Positions 50,758 to 60,151 of a stretch of DNA of 64,000 nucleotides are shown here, piece by piece (the first letter of the stretch is position 1; every line of letters begins with the position of its first letter). Under the pieces are notes generated by a model that saw only the letters and a list, made by a program, of their open reading frames with translations, was not told the origin of the DNA and searched no databases. The position numbers and the translations under genes were made by a program. This DNA comes from an uncultured Victivallis sp. (lineage in GTDB: Bacteria; Verrucomicrobiota; Lentisphaeria; Victivallales; Victivallaceae), in the NCBI RefSeq assembly GCF_944391105.1, contig NZ_CALXSK010000015.1:1-64000 (forward strand), written 5' to 3'.

Positions 50758-52743
50758 TCAGCGTGAAAAACGCAGCCACAGGTAGCTCCGCTGCCCAGGC
50801 AGCGTGCAGCAGATGCGACGCTTCCCGGTCACGTCGAAACTTCCCGCGCCCGCAATCGTCGCGATGGAATACTCGGTCAGTCTGACCGGCACGTCGATTT
50901 CACGCGTCTCCTCGCGATCGAGATCGCGCAGCAGAATCAGGTGGCAGATCGACTCATCCGCAGTCGTGGTAAAGAATCCGGAAGTTGTCGTTCCGTCCGG
51001 ACATGGCCCGACCGGATAGACGACTCCCGCATGAAGCTCTTCCCGGAACTCCTTCCACAACGAAAGGATTCCCTTCAACTCCGTACGGGATTTTTCCGAC
51101 AATCCGCTCAGCTCGCACCACAAAAGCGGCGAAGAGACCATGACCGACGCGAAAATCCAATCCATCCGGTAATGGTGAGGCGCGAGCGGATCGTTCGCGT
51201 ACTTCTCCCGGTTGCGCTCAGGATTCAGACACTCGAAACGCAGCCTCACCGGCGGAATCGCCTGCGCAAGCACCCACAGATTCCGGAACGTCGCATAAGG
51301 CCACCACCGCCGCCAGTCACTGTAACGGTTCTCCACGAAAAGCGTCCCGAATTCCGGCATCCCGAAATAACCGGGCCGGATCTCGGCAGTCACATCCAAA
51401 TCGAACGTGAGTCTGCCCGCGGAGCGCTCAAGCGCCTCGCGGAAAAAACAGCGCAGATTCGCCTCCCCCAGCCGGGTGCGCGATTTGACGCCGTCGATCT
51501 TGATCCAGTTGACTCCGAACTTCTTCTGCAGCCGGCAGACCGTTTCGACATCGCGCCGCCAGTGCGCGAAATCGTTCGAGGAGTCGGGAGAAAACCAGAG
51601 CCCGAGTCCAACCTGTTTCTCCGCCGCCCGCGCGACGAGCGGGAAAAACCCGTTCGGAAACCGCTCCGGATGAACATCCCAGAACTTCGAATCCGCCGCA
51701 TAATAGCCTTCCCAGACGCCGCCCCGCTCCTGCGCCTTCACGGAATTGACCGTCACTCCGCTCTGCCAGCCGTCATCGATCTGACAGACGTCGATGCCGA
51801 GCGAAGAAGCGATGTCGATTTCGTTGAGCATGAAATTTTCGTTCAACGCCTGATCGCGATTGCGGTCCCCCCAGGTGTTCGAAAGCGCCAGCCCGTCCCG
51901 TCCGGACACCACACAACGCAGTTCCTGCTGGAACAAATGGAGCGCACGATTCAGTCCCATCCGGCCGCCGTCATATCCGATCACCGCCCAGGGATAACGA
52001 TCCCCATGCAACGCAAAAGTCTCGGCGTCCCATTCAAAATCGATCGGGTCCGATATCGGACGGCGCTCGGGCAGCGGCGCGAACTTCAGCAGAACAATGC
52101 CCCGCCCGGTGAGCGGATCCTCCACCGCGAACAGAGAGCCTCGCAATGCGATCCTTTCCACGGAGCAAAGGCGGTATTCGTTGATCCTTAAAAGATTGTC
52201 GTGCCGGTCTGTCTGATCTGCAAACAGAAATTCCCGCAGTTTCAAGTGAAACGACGCCGCCCGGAAACTTTCACAGCAGGTGAGCGGCTTCCCTTCAACG
52301 GATTCCGAGTCGGCAGGATCGACCTCCAATCCGGTCGCCCCCTCCGCACCCTCCTTCCGGCAAGCCGGCTCCCTCGATTCCGGAGCGGTGCGTTCAACCA
52401 CCACCGCCGGAACCGCGGCCGTCACCGCAAAGTGGTAACGCATGAGCCCGGTCGGCAGCTCCAGTTCAAGCAGTGCATGCAACGCCGGAGCCCCGGTCAG
52501 CGTCAGAGGCGCGCCGAACACCTGAAAACGGGAACCGATCTCCTCCTGCACCGTCTCATTGCGAACCGCCAGCAACTCCTGCCCGTCCAGCAGAATCGAA
52601 ACCGGAAGCAATCCCCGCTCGGTGATCCGCCAGCTGCGGGAGAATCTCCGATTCCCGATCGTCACAATCCCCGCATTGGAAGAGGCGAAGCAACCGACCG
52701 GTGCGACATAAGAGTCGACCGGGTCGGACAACAACATCCCCAT
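50758..52743 (-). CDS. GH36-type alpha-galactosidase
   Basis: 661 residues from the ATG at 52743, preceded by GGGAGGAA; a TTG six codons upstream would place that site inside the gene. An N-terminal beta-sandwich (1-270) precedes the catalytic barrel. DVCQIDDGWQSGVTV and GLGLWFSPDSS are followed by VNWIKIDGVKSRT (nucleophile D417 by position) and TFDLDVTAEIRPGYFGMPEF. The C-terminal region has TSGFFTTTADESICHLILL and a short beta domain. There is no signal peptide, so it acts in the cytoplasm on imported alpha-galactosides. It is the last gene of the def-DUF1189-D123 run, 21 nt after the D123 stop. Confidence 0.8.
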   Translation of the reverse strand: MGMLLSDPVDSYVAPVGCFASSNAGIVTIGNRRFSRSWRITERGLLPVSILLDGQELLAVRNETVQEEIGSRFQVFGAPLTLTGAPALHALLELELPTGLMRYHFAVTAAVPAVVVERTAPESREPACRKEGAEGATGLEVDPADSESVEGKPLTCCESFRAASFHLKLREFLFADQTDRHDNLLRINEYRLCSVERIALRGSLFAVEDPLTGRGIVLLKFAPLPERRPISDPIDFEWDAETFALHGDRYPWAVIGYDGGRMGLNRALHLFQQELRCVVSGRDGLALSNTWGDRNRDQALNENFMLNEIDIASSLGIDVCQIDDGWQSGVTVNSVKAQERGGVWEGYYAADSKFWDVHPERFPNGFFPLVARAAEKQVGLGLWFSPDSSNDFAHWRRDVETVCRLQKKFGVNWIKIDGVKSRTRLGEANLRCFFREALERSAGRLTFDLDVTAEIRPGYFGMPEFGTLFVENRYSDWRRWWPYATFRNLWVLAQAIPPVRLRFECLNPERNREKYANDPLAPHHYRMDWIFASVMVSSPLLWCELSGLSEKSRTELKGILSLWKEFREELHAGVVYPVGPCPDGTTTSGFFTTTADESICHLILLRDLDREETREIDVPVRLTEYSIATIAGAGSFDVTGKRRICCTLPGQRSYLWLRFSR

Positions 52744-52764
52744 GAAATTCCTCCCGCTCAACGC

Positions 52765-53496
52765 TTAAAACGAGACGTTGACATCCCCGTGGATCTGCGT
52801 CGGGGGTTCCATCAGCAACATGCCGGCAGGAGAACTCCAATCCCGGTTCCAGTCACGAACAAGCAGCGGATCGGTCGGCTCTCCCCAGCGGTTCAGGTCG
52901 ATGATCAGAATCTTCCCGCTGCTGGTGAAGTAGATGTCCATCACAAGCGTTTTCACCGGCAGCAGCCAGACGATCTTGTCCACGAAGTCGGCCGCCTGCG
53001 TCCAGTACTGATTCCTCACACCTTCCAGCCGGCGGAAATGGCGAATCAGATGATACTGGCTCATCGCATTGAGTTTGCCGTCATAAATGAACAGCCGGAA
53101 TTCCCGGGTGCGGTTCATGCGCCGGAACGGCTTGAGACAGATGTACTCCGCTTTGCCGGCAGCGGCTGCGTTCCGAACCTTTTCGCTCAACGCCAGATAC
53201 TTCCAGGCACTCTCGGGAGAGTAGACGGCACCGCGCTTCAAGGCGAACCGTTCCGTATCCGTCGGAGCACAGCAGTCGACGCAGACAAACGCATTGCCCG
53301 GAATCGCCGCCAGCGGCTGACGCAGATCCTCAATGATCGAGCGCACGGCCGCCCCCTTTCCCTTCTCTCCCGTCTCGCCCGCGGCGAGCGCGGCGATCAC
53401 ATCCGAACGCATTTTGACGAACGAGGTCAGAAACGTATGCCCGGCCAGCACCGGATACCAGTTCTGCATTCTCAGGAAATCATTTTTATCACTCAT
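52765..53496 (-). CDS. CDC123/D123-like ATP-grasp protein
   Basis: 243 residues from the ATG at 53496 (GGAG upstream). The core matches the D123 family, known from eukaryotic CDC123, which assembles translation factor eIF2: FVCVDCCAPTD (70-80), the ATP-grasp lysine segment EYICLKPFRRMN, then REFRLFIYDGKLNAMSQYHL (E132, R134, S146, Q147), VMDIYF (D187) and IIDLNRWGEPTDPLL (D200, N202, D209). Human CDC123 has equivalent EFRCFV, GISQ, FDIY and IDFNPFGEVTDSLLF boxes. Bacterial members are sparse and mostly uncharacterised; protein-ligase activity has been proposed for the clade. It overlaps the DUF1189-like gene by 8 nt and lies downstream of def. The family call is from motif order read by eye; the target is unknown. 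Confidence 0.75.
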   Translation of the reverse strand: MSDKNDFLRMQNWYPVLAGHTFLTSFVKMRSDVIAALAAGETGEKGKGAAVRSIIEDLRQPLAAIPGNAFVCVDCCAPTDTERFALKRGAVYSPESAWKYLALSEKVRNAAAAGKAEYICLKPFRRMNRTREFRLFIYDGKLNAMSQYHLIRHFRRLEGVRNQYWTQAADFVDKIVWLLPVKTLVMDIYFTSSGKILIIDLNRWGEPTDPLLVRDWNRDWSSPAGMLLMEPPTQIHGDVNVSF

Positions 53497-54409
53497 TGGA
53501 TTCTCCTCTCCCGGGCCCGGCTCCGGCCCGTTCGATCCGGCCGACAATCAACAGCCAGTAGATCATCAACCCGACCATAAATACCGTACTGTACCTGAAA
53601 AACGGCAGATCAAACGCCGGGAAACAACCGGCGAACAACATCACCGGAAATCCGGCGTAAATCCCGATCTTCCAGAATTCCCCGAACGTCAGCGACTGAA
53701 GCCGCCCCCCGCCCGTAAACCGGAACACCAGAGCGAACAGGGTCGTGTAAAGCACCGCAACCCAGAACACCGCAAGAAAATTCCACACAAACACCACCAG
53801 CGCAAACATGACTTCCATCGTCCGAAGCCCTCCATTGCGCGTAAGTTCAACCATGGCCTCTCCATCGGAATCCGCGGAGACGGCAGGCTCTTTCAGATCT
53901 GCCAGAAACATCTTGAGTTCCGCCGTCGTATAACGCCCGAATTCCAGAACTCCCGACCGTTTCTGCGCCATCGTCCGCCAGAAGTCACTGCCTGCATCGT
54001 GAAACAGATAGACCACCTGCCGCGGCAGCCAGATTACGCCGAGCTTCAACAGCTGCAGCTCCTGGTCCGAAATCACGATGCCGTCCGGCGTGGAAGGAAA
54101 ATAAAAGATCCGCCCCCCGTCCGGAGAAAAATCAAACGTCCGCGCCCGCCCGGGATCCGACACGGGAATCAGGCTCCCCTCGTTTCCGCGAACTCCGCCG
54201 AAGGTGTTGAAAAAACCGTCAACAACCGTCCGAATCTCCGGAACAATCCGCATCCCCTGCGCAAAGGTGATCGCCGCGGCGCAGAGAAGTGAGAGCAGAA
54301 TCAAATGCAGAACCGTCCGCCACACACTGTTGCAGCGCAGTTCGCTGAATATCGCCGTGCCGCAGCAGCTTCCCTGCAACGCTCTGAAAAATCCGACTTG
54401 TCGACTCAT
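53489..54409 (-). CDS. DUF1189-like membrane protein
   Basis: 306 residues. One N-terminal membrane helix (VLHLILLSLLCAAAITFAQG), an extracytoplasmic region of about 140 residues (GSLIPVSDPGRARTFDFSPD, GIVISDQELQLLKLG), then three or four C-terminal helices (VMFALVVFVWNFLAVFWVAV, IGIYAGFPVMLFAG, VFMVGLMIYWLLIVG). This helix-loop-helices plan is that of the DUF1189 family, whose function is unknown. It begins 4 nt after the def stop and overlaps the CDC123-like gene by 8 nt, so the three are made together. Confidence 0.65.
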   Translation of the reverse strand: MSRQVGFFRALQGSCCGTAIFSELRCNSVWRTVLHLILLSLLCAAAITFAQGMRIVPEIRTVVDGFFNTFGGVRGNEGSLIPVSDPGRARTFDFSPDGGRIFYFPSTPDGIVISDQELQLLKLGVIWLPRQVVYLFHDAGSDFWRTMAQKRSGVLEFGRYTTAELKMFLADLKEPAVSADSDGEAMVELTRNGGLRTMEVMFALVVFVWNFLAVFWVAVLYTTLFALVFRFTGGGRLQSLTFGEFWKIGIYAGFPVMLFAGCFPAFDLPFFRYSTVFMVGLMIYWLLIVGRIERAGAGPGRGESNE

Positions 54410-54413
54410 AACC

Positions 54414-55007
54414 TTACTTTACTTTGATCCGGTGAAAATGGTGCTTCTCTCCGTACCGCTGCATCTGCCGCATTTCGCGTTCCACCTTTGCGAGCTCCGC
54501 CGGCTCGACACGATCGACAAACAGTTTGCCGTCAAGATGATCCAGTTCATGCTGAATACACCGGCCGAGCAGACCGCCGCACTCGCATTCAATCAGTTCT
54601 CCGTCAATCGTCGCCGCACGGAAAAAAACCCGCGCCGGACGCTCCACCGGAGCCCACACATCCGGCAGAGAGAGACATCCCTCGTCCCGCATCTCCGTAT
54701 CAGGCGAAACCGAGATGATTTCCGGATTGATGACCACGAACGGCATCTTCGGCAGGAGTTTCTCCTCCCCGACGCTCGGAACATCGCTCATCGACTCCTG
54801 CGGCAGATTGAAGGCGACCATCCGGATCGACTCTCCCACCTGCGGCGCAGCCAACCCGACACCTTCAAACGCCTGCACAACTTCGATCATCTTCTCCGCC
54901 AACTGCCGGAGCTCCGGTGTTACGGCGCCAACAGGCTGTGCAACGGCACGCAGCACCGGATCCCCCATCGTATGCACGACGTAACGTTTCTTATTTCTGA
55001 AAAGCAT
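54414..55007 (-). CDS. def: Peptide deformylase
   Basis: 197 residues. All three metal-site motifs are intact: GVGLAAPQVG (50-59), EGCLSLP (metal ligand C111) and QHELDHLDG (H153, E154, H157). It removes the N-terminal formyl group from nascent proteins. The C-terminus has an extra basic stretch (RQMQRYGEKHHFHRIKVK). The start has GGAGAGAGG just upstream. First gene of an operon whose later members are a DUF1189-like membrane protein, a CDC123-like protein and GH36; fmt, the usual partner, is absent. No convincing promoter was found between tolC and def. Confidence 0.95.
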   Translation of the reverse strand: MLFRNKKRYVVHTMGDPVLRAVAQPVGAVTPELRQLAEKMIEVVQAFEGVGLAAPQVGESIRMVAFNLPQESMSDVPSVGEEKLLPKMPFVVINPEIISVSPDTEMRDEGCLSLPDVWAPVERPARVFFRAATIDGELIECECGGLLGRCIQHELDHLDGKLFVDRVEPAELAKVEREMRQMQRYGEKHHFHRIKVK

Positions 55008-55090
55008 CCTCTCTCCTGTTCTCTCTTTCTCAAATGGCTTCTCCGCAACCGCATCCGAACCGCGTCGGACAGCCCGGAATCAAGATACGC

Positions 55091-55118
55091 AAAAACCGTC
55101 GGTGTTGCCCGACGGTTG
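55091..55118 (-). terminator. Terminator of the TolC-like gene
   Basis: On the minus strand ACCGTCGG pairs with CCGACGGT around a short loop, followed by five T residues. About 20 nt after the stop at 55137. Confidence 0.85.
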
Positions 55119-55136
55119 CAGAAAATGCCGAATCAA

Positions 55137-56801
55137 TCACTTCTTTTCCGGCACTCTGGTCGGATCCGCCGGAATCTCCGGAGCCTTCACCGAAGGCTCT
55201 TCGACCACAGCGGTTTCGCTGCCGGCCGGAGGGATCTTGCTCTGATCCGCGGGGGCCTTCAGACCGGATTCGACCATCGGCTCGGGCTTCTCCGCTGCAA
55301 CGGATTCCTCGGCGGACGGAGTATTTTTGATCTCCCCCGGAGCAACATGTTCCGGATCGCCGTAATAGGCGGCCGAATTCGCCGCGACCGCAGCGTCGAG
55401 CTGCGCCTTCGCATTCTGAATATTGATGTAGCTGCTCGCAAGATTCGTCTCGGCCTCGACCAGGTCGCGCTGCGCCTCGTTCAAACGGGTCAGCTCGGTA
55501 TTGCCGGCCTTGTAACCTTCGTCGACCAGATCGCGCTGCTGGGCGGAAAGGTCACGGGTCTTTTCGAAGATGCGGGTCTGCTTCACACTCTGCACATAAT
55601 TCGCATAAGCCGTACGGACTTCTCCGACAACCTCCAGCCACTTGGCCGAAACCGAAAATTCCGCCACAGCCAGATTCGCCTTGTACTCGCGAATCTTGTT
55701 CTCACGGATCAAACCGTCGAAGATCGTCCAGTCGGCGGTCAAACCGTAACCGATCGACGGCGACTCGCTGTAAGTGCTGTCCCCATTGTGGCTGGCGCCC
55801 TCCCAACCTTTGCTGCGGCTGAAATTCGTGCCGTAACCCATGTTGAAATAGGCGTTGACCGTCGGGGAGTAGGCGCTCCAGGTCTGATACATCTGATATT
55901 TCGCGACTTCAAGCTGTTCACGATAGCCCTTCAGGTCCGGGCGGTTCGCAAGAGCCGTGTCGAGATAGACGTCGACCGACGGGAGATCGGTAAAATTGGT
56001 CTTGAAGTCGGAGGGGAACTTCAGCTCTTTCGGGAACGTCCCTTCCGGATATCCCATCAGAACCGCCAGCGCGTAAATCGCGGTTTCATACTGATAGTCG
56101 GCACTGATGAGGTCGGTCTCAGCGGAGTTCACGGCGATTTCAAAGTTCAGCACATCCGAAAGCGGAACCGCGCCGGCCTGATATTTCAGCCGCGTGTCGC
56201 GCAGGCTCGACTCCTGGAATTTGCGGTCCTCCTCGGCGATCCGCTTGTTTTCGATCGCGAGCAGAACGGTGTTGTAGGCGTAGGCGACCGCCTGCATCAT
56301 CGTGCGGGCTTCATCATCCTCGAGCAGTTTCTGGTAATTGAAGTTGTGCTTGTAGATCAGCACGGAAAATTCACGGGCCAGACCGTCGAACAGCAGCCAG
56401 TTCACATTCAGACCCGTATTGGTCGTGATGCTCTCCGTCCGGGACGGCGTGCCGGAAGTGTTGTGCGGACGCCGCGTCCAGCTCTGATTGTCTCCGATGG
56501 AGAAACTCGCCCCAACCGTCGGGGAATACGCTCCCCACGCCTGCAGATAACGCATCCGCGCGGCGTTAACCGAGTGATAGGCGGCGATGTAGGTCGGGTT
56601 GTTCTTGATCGCGATCCGCTGCGCATCGGCAAGCGTCAGATCGGTGATGTCATCCAGAAGCCGATCCGCCCCGTCCTGTTTGCGCTGTGTGTAGGACTCG
56701 CTCATCGTCGCGGACGGCGGCGGCGTGTACTCGTAACATCCGCCGACCGCAGCCAGCAGGAGACCGAACGCACCGAATCTGAACACGTGTTTCAACTCCA
56801 T
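55137..56801 (-). CDS. TolC-family outer-membrane efflux lipoprotein
   Basis: 554 residues from the ATG at 56801; a start three codons upstream is possible. The signal ends in a lipobox (AVGGC). Two repeated outer-membrane efflux (OEP) halves are visible, each with a long coiled-coil stretch: DLTLADAQRIAIKNNPTYIA with NVNWLLFDGLAREFSVLIYK, and DVYLDTALANRPDLKGYREQ with LTADWTIFDGLIRENKIREY. The C-terminal 80 residues are Pro/Ala/Glu-rich and low-complexity (from about 475), unusual for TolC proteins and probably periplasmic or disordered. No inner-membrane pump or adaptor is adjacent. Its own promoter is at 56879-56906 and a terminator follows. Confidence 0.85.
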   Translation of the reverse strand: MELKHVFRFGAFGLLLAAVGGCYEYTPPPSATMSESYTQRKQDGADRLLDDITDLTLADAQRIAIKNNPTYIAAYHSVNAARMRYLQAWGAYSPTVGASFSIGDNQSWTRRPHNTSGTPSRTESITTNTGLNVNWLLFDGLAREFSVLIYKHNFNYQKLLEDDEARTMMQAVAYAYNTVLLAIENKRIAEEDRKFQESSLRDTRLKYQAGAVPLSDVLNFEIAVNSAETDLISADYQYETAIYALAVLMGYPEGTFPKELKFPSDFKTNFTDLPSVDVYLDTALANRPDLKGYREQLEVAKYQMYQTWSAYSPTVNAYFNMGYGTNFSRSKGWEGASHNGDSTYSESPSIGYGLTADWTIFDGLIRENKIREYKANLAVAEFSVSAKWLEVVGEVRTAYANYVQSVKQTRIFEKTRDLSAQQRDLVDEGYKAGNTELTRLNEAQRDLVEAETNLASSYINIQNAKAQLDAAVAANSAAYYGDPEHVAPGEIKNTPSAEESVAAEKPEPMVESGLKAPADQSKIPPAGSETAVVEEPSVKAPEIPADPTRVPEKK

Positions 56802-56878
56802 ACTTCTCATTCCCCCCCAATCTCTGTCTAAACGGTATCGGGAAATCTTTTCCCATCACAATCTTAGGTTATCCGAAG

Positions 56879-56906
56879 AATATAACCGTCATTTTCGATT
56901 TTTCAA
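56879..56906 (-). promoter_or_regulatory. Promoter of the TolC-like gene
   Basis: Minus strand TTGAAA (56901-56906), 16 bp, TATATT (56879-56884), with a leader of about 70 nt. Confidence 0.65.
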
Positions 56907-56989
56907 GTCATATTATGGAAAATAACGTGGTTTCTTCCGGGATTATTGTCCCGGCGTGAAAAAAAGGGAGGATTTTTTCTGAAAACGAC

Positions 56990-57017
56990 TTGCAAAATCC
57001 TTCTGCTCCGGTAAATT
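56990..57017 (+). promoter_or_regulatory. Promoter of the DUF3142-like/lipoprotein operon
   Basis: TTGCAA (56990-56995), 16 bp, TAAATT (57012-57017), 27 nt before the TTG start at 57045. Confidence 0.6.
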
Positions 57018-57044
57018 ACGCCGTATCATCAGCTGGGGTGTTTT

Positions 57045-58196
57045 TTGAAACAGTTTATCCTGACACTTCTTCTGTTCCGGCTCCTGGCCGCGGCCGCGGC
57101 GACACCCGCCACGGAGTTCTACCTCTGGCAGAGACGCTGGACACCGGACGTCGCGCGCGCGTTGGAACGGAACGATTCCGCGCTGCAGATTTTTGCGGCG
57201 GAGCTCTCCGCGGCCGGAATCGAACGCTCCGAGGCTCCGGCGGAACTCTGGAAGCGGCAGAATGTCACAGCCGTTTTCCGGCTCCGCGTCGACGCCTTGA
57301 ACCTTCCGGGATTTACGCGTCTCGCCGCCGAAATCTCCCGGAACGGCTGCAGCCGGATTCAGATCGACGCCGATGTCCCTGAGCGGAGGCTCGCCGAATA
57401 TGCGGCGCTCCTCCGGACGTTGAGGAGCAAACTCTCTCCGCATGTCGAGGAATTTTCCGTAACCGCTCTGCCCTGCCACCTCGGGCGCGCCGGATTCGCC
57501 GCAGTCGCAGCGGAGACCGACTACTACGTTCTTCAACTGCACGGACTCAATGTGCCCGGGCGGATCGACGAACCGTATGCGCTGATCGATGAAACAATCT
57601 CCCGGACGGCGATCCGCCGGGCCCGGCAGCTCGGAAAACCGTTCCGCATCGCGCTGCCGGCCTACGCCTACCGGCTTGAGTTTGATGAAACGGGGAATTT
57701 TACCGCGATCGCAGCGGAGGGGGCGGCTCCTCCGGCGGCCGGCCGCCGAATCCGGCTGGCAGCACCGGAGCCGGAGCTCCTCGCCGCTCTGATCCGGGAA
57801 AATCCCGATATCGGAAGGATCTGGTTCCGGCTGCCGGTCGGCGGGGATCGCCTCTGCTACGACCGGGCCTCGATCGAGTCATTCGAACGCGGAGAAATTC
57901 CGACAACTCGTCTTGAGATCAAACTCCGCCGGGTGGCGGAAAATGCACTCGAACTCTGGATCACTCCGCACGCCCGGCTCCAGCTCGAACCGCTCGAACT
58001 CGCGCTCGAATGGCCCGACCGGCACGGAGAGTTCGAACCTGCACCGGGCACCGGAACTTCTCCGGAAAAACTCCCGTTCGGAATTCTTCCCGAACGATTG
58101 ACGGTTGAATTTCCCGGTTGCGGCGCAGAAATCCGCGTCGCGACTTTTCTCGTCGATGAAACCAATCCCCCCATTGTAAAGGAGATAACCCCATGA
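57045..58196 (+). CDS. Exported DUF3142-like protein
   Basis: 383 residues from a TTG at 57045 with GGGG upstream. The signal peptide is KQFILTLLLFRLLAAAAA. The opening ATEFYLWQRRWTPDVARAL, RIQIDADVPERRLAEYAALL, HVEEFSVTALPCHLGR, and YYVLQLHGLNVPG segments follow the DUF3142 pattern (a TIM-barrel-like protein of unknown function found in planctomycetes and proteobacteria). The C-terminal 100 residues are beta-rich. Coupled by ATGA overlap to a Cys-anchored lipoprotein, a pairing common for this family, so the two probably act together at the envelope. Confidence 0.72.
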   Translation: MKQFILTLLLFRLLAAAAATPATEFYLWQRRWTPDVARALERNDSALQIFAAELSAAGIERSEAPAELWKRQNVTAVFRLRVDALNLPGFTRLAAEISRNGCSRIQIDADVPERRLAEYAALLRTLRSKLSPHVEEFSVTALPCHLGRAGFAAVAAETDYYVLQLHGLNVPGRIDEPYALIDETISRTAIRRARQLGKPFRIALPAYAYRLEFDETGNFTAIAAEGAAPPAAGRRIRLAAPEPELLAALIRENPDIGRIWFRLPVGGDRLCYDRASIESFERGEIPTTRLEIKLRRVAENALELWITPHARLQLEPLELALEWPDRHGEFEPAPGTGTSPEKLPFGILPERLTVEFPGCGAEIRVATFLVDETNPPIVKEITP

Positions 58197-60145
58197 AACG
58201 CCTGCTCTTTGCATTGCTGCTGGGCAGCTCTGCGGCCGCCATCGGCTGCGGCCCCTACTTCCCCCCGTCCTACCTCGCGTCGGAAGCGCCGAGGAGTCCG
58301 GAACTCAAATACGAATATGATCTAGAGCTGCTCGGCCGCCATTTCCATCCTGACGCATGGGCATTCGAACCGGATCGATCCGGAGGAGTTTCGACCGCCG
58401 ACGCAACCCGGAACGATTTTCTCGCCGCAGCGGCGGCACTCCCGGAAGAAGAGCTGGAGAGTGCGCTCGCCGCATACCTTGCCTTCGACCGCGCCTGCCG
58501 CAACGGGGAAACGCCGGAGTTCGATGCCGAAGCGCTGCCCGGCTGTGCGAAGGAGTTTTATCTCTACTCCGCCGGATACGCCGAAATGAAGAATGACCCG
58601 GCCTGCCGGGAACCCGCCGCCTGGAAAGAACTGCTCGCCCTGCCCGCCGGCGACCGGAAATATCGCACGGTCTGGGTACACTACATGCTCGGCAACCTCG
58701 CGCTGAAGCAGAGCGCCGACGCAGCATACCGCCACTACCGGGAACTGCGGCTCGCAAAACAGGCGGGATTCATCGACTCCTGTGCACTCGCGGAGCGCAG
58801 CGGCAGAAACAACTGGCTGCTTGCGGACAATCCGTTCGATCAGCTCCGCTACCTCCCGGACGACCGGATTACGCCGCTCTGGAAGAAAAACTTTCTCCGC
58901 CTTGCGAACGAAGCGTGGAAACTCGACAAGGAACGCATGCTCCGGGATCCGCTGCTGCGGGAGATCGCCCTGCTCGTATTCGATCCGCTCCCGATCCTCG
59001 AAAAACTTCCGGAGGAGGAGACGCCGCTCGTGCTCGAACGGGTCGCGGCGGACTGTTATTTCCACAACCGCCTCGACCGCTGCCGTGCGCTGCTGCCGCA
59101 TCTGCCGGAGAATTCGCTCGTCCGGCTCTATCTGGAGGCCCGGTTTGCTAAGCGCGAAGGAAACCGGAAGGAAGCGGCGGAAAAACTTTCGCTGTGGCTC
59201 GCCAACTGCCGGAAACAGGCCGTTCCCTCGTGGAAATTTTACTCGGATGAAGAAGCGCAGATCTTTCCTCCTCAAAGTGCGATGCCGGAGTTCCCCGCGG
59301 AAGTACAGGGGATTCTGGGGACGATCCACGTAGACCGGGAGGATTTTCTCGAAGCGCTCCACGCGTTTCTGCAGGCGGAGAGCCGGGTCGACGCAGCCGT
59401 GGTCGCCGAACAGCTGCTTCCCGCCGACAACCTGATCGAATACTGCCGCAACCACGCGACCGACCCGGAGAATGAGACCCACAGATGGTTGCGCCACCTG
59501 CTTGCGCGGCGGCTCATGCGGGAGAACCGCGTCCGCGAAGCGGGCGAATTTTTTCCGCCATCGCTCCGGGCGCTCCACAAACTCTACCAGGAGACCAGCA
59601 TCGCGGCGAACACGCTGGAACGGTCGAAAAATGAACGGGCGCTCGCGCTCTTCGAGCTCGGCAGAATCCTCCGGCAGCACGGGTCGGAACTGCGCGCAAC
59701 GGAACTCGAACCGGATCTCTTCCTCCTGAACGGGGACTATCCGGGATTGCCGTCGGCGAACTGGCGGGAGGGGCAGACCGCCGTGGACGATTCGGAAAAA
59801 CTTCTCTGGAACGCCGAACTTCCGAACCGGAATCGGATTTCCCGGCGGTTTCACTATCGCCGGATCGCGGCCGACTTCTTCGCCCGGGCGGGAGCGCTCG
59901 CCGAAGATCCGGCACTCCGGGCGGCGGGATTCTGGGCGGCGGGATTCGTCCTGGCAGACCGTCATCCGGACGAGGCGGACGGCTACTATCGAATGCTCTG
60001 CGACGGCTCCGGTTCACCGCTCGCAGAAGCGGCGCGCGAGCGGCACTGGCTGCCTCCGGCGCCGAAACTCAAGGCGTTGATTCTGAAAGCTCCGCTCGAG
60101 CCGCAGCCGGCACTCGAAGAGATCACCGCCGCAACAATCCCGTAG
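58193..60145 (+). CDS. Large lipoprotein, helical repeat type
   Basis: 650 residues. The signal peptide ends AAIGC, then GPYFPPSYL; the CGPYFP start is seen in a family of uncharacterised planctomycete, lentisphaere and Bacteroidota lipoproteins encoded next to DUF3142-like genes. The rest is alpha-helical with TPR-like helix pairs (YMLGNLALKQSADAAYRHYR, EARFAKREGNRKEAAEKLSL, GILGTIHVDREDFLEALHAF, GFWAAGFVLADRHPDEADGY). No enzyme motif was seen. It probably sits in the outer membrane or periplasm and binds a partner. ATGA overlap with the upstream gene. Confidence 0.7.
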   Translation: MKRLLFALLLGSSAAAIGCGPYFPPSYLASEAPRSPELKYEYDLELLGRHFHPDAWAFEPDRSGGVSTADATRNDFLAAAAALPEEELESALAAYLAFDRACRNGETPEFDAEALPGCAKEFYLYSAGYAEMKNDPACREPAAWKELLALPAGDRKYRTVWVHYMLGNLALKQSADAAYRHYRELRLAKQAGFIDSCALAERSGRNNWLLADNPFDQLRYLPDDRITPLWKKNFLRLANEAWKLDKERMLRDPLLREIALLVFDPLPILEKLPEEETPLVLERVAADCYFHNRLDRCRALLPHLPENSLVRLYLEARFAKREGNRKEAAEKLSLWLANCRKQAVPSWKFYSDEEAQIFPPQSAMPEFPAEVQGILGTIHVDREDFLEALHAFLQAESRVDAAVVAEQLLPADNLIEYCRNHATDPENETHRWLRHLLARRLMRENRVREAGEFFPPSLRALHKLYQETSIAANTLERSKNERALALFELGRILRQHGSELRATELEPDLFLLNGDYPGLPSANWREGQTAVDDSEKLLWNAELPNRNRISRRFHYRRIAADFFARAGALAEDPALRAAGFWAAGFVLADRHPDEADGYYRMLCDGSGSPLAEAARERHWLPPAPKLKALILKAPLEPQPALEEITAATIP

Positions 60146-60151
60146 GAGAGA

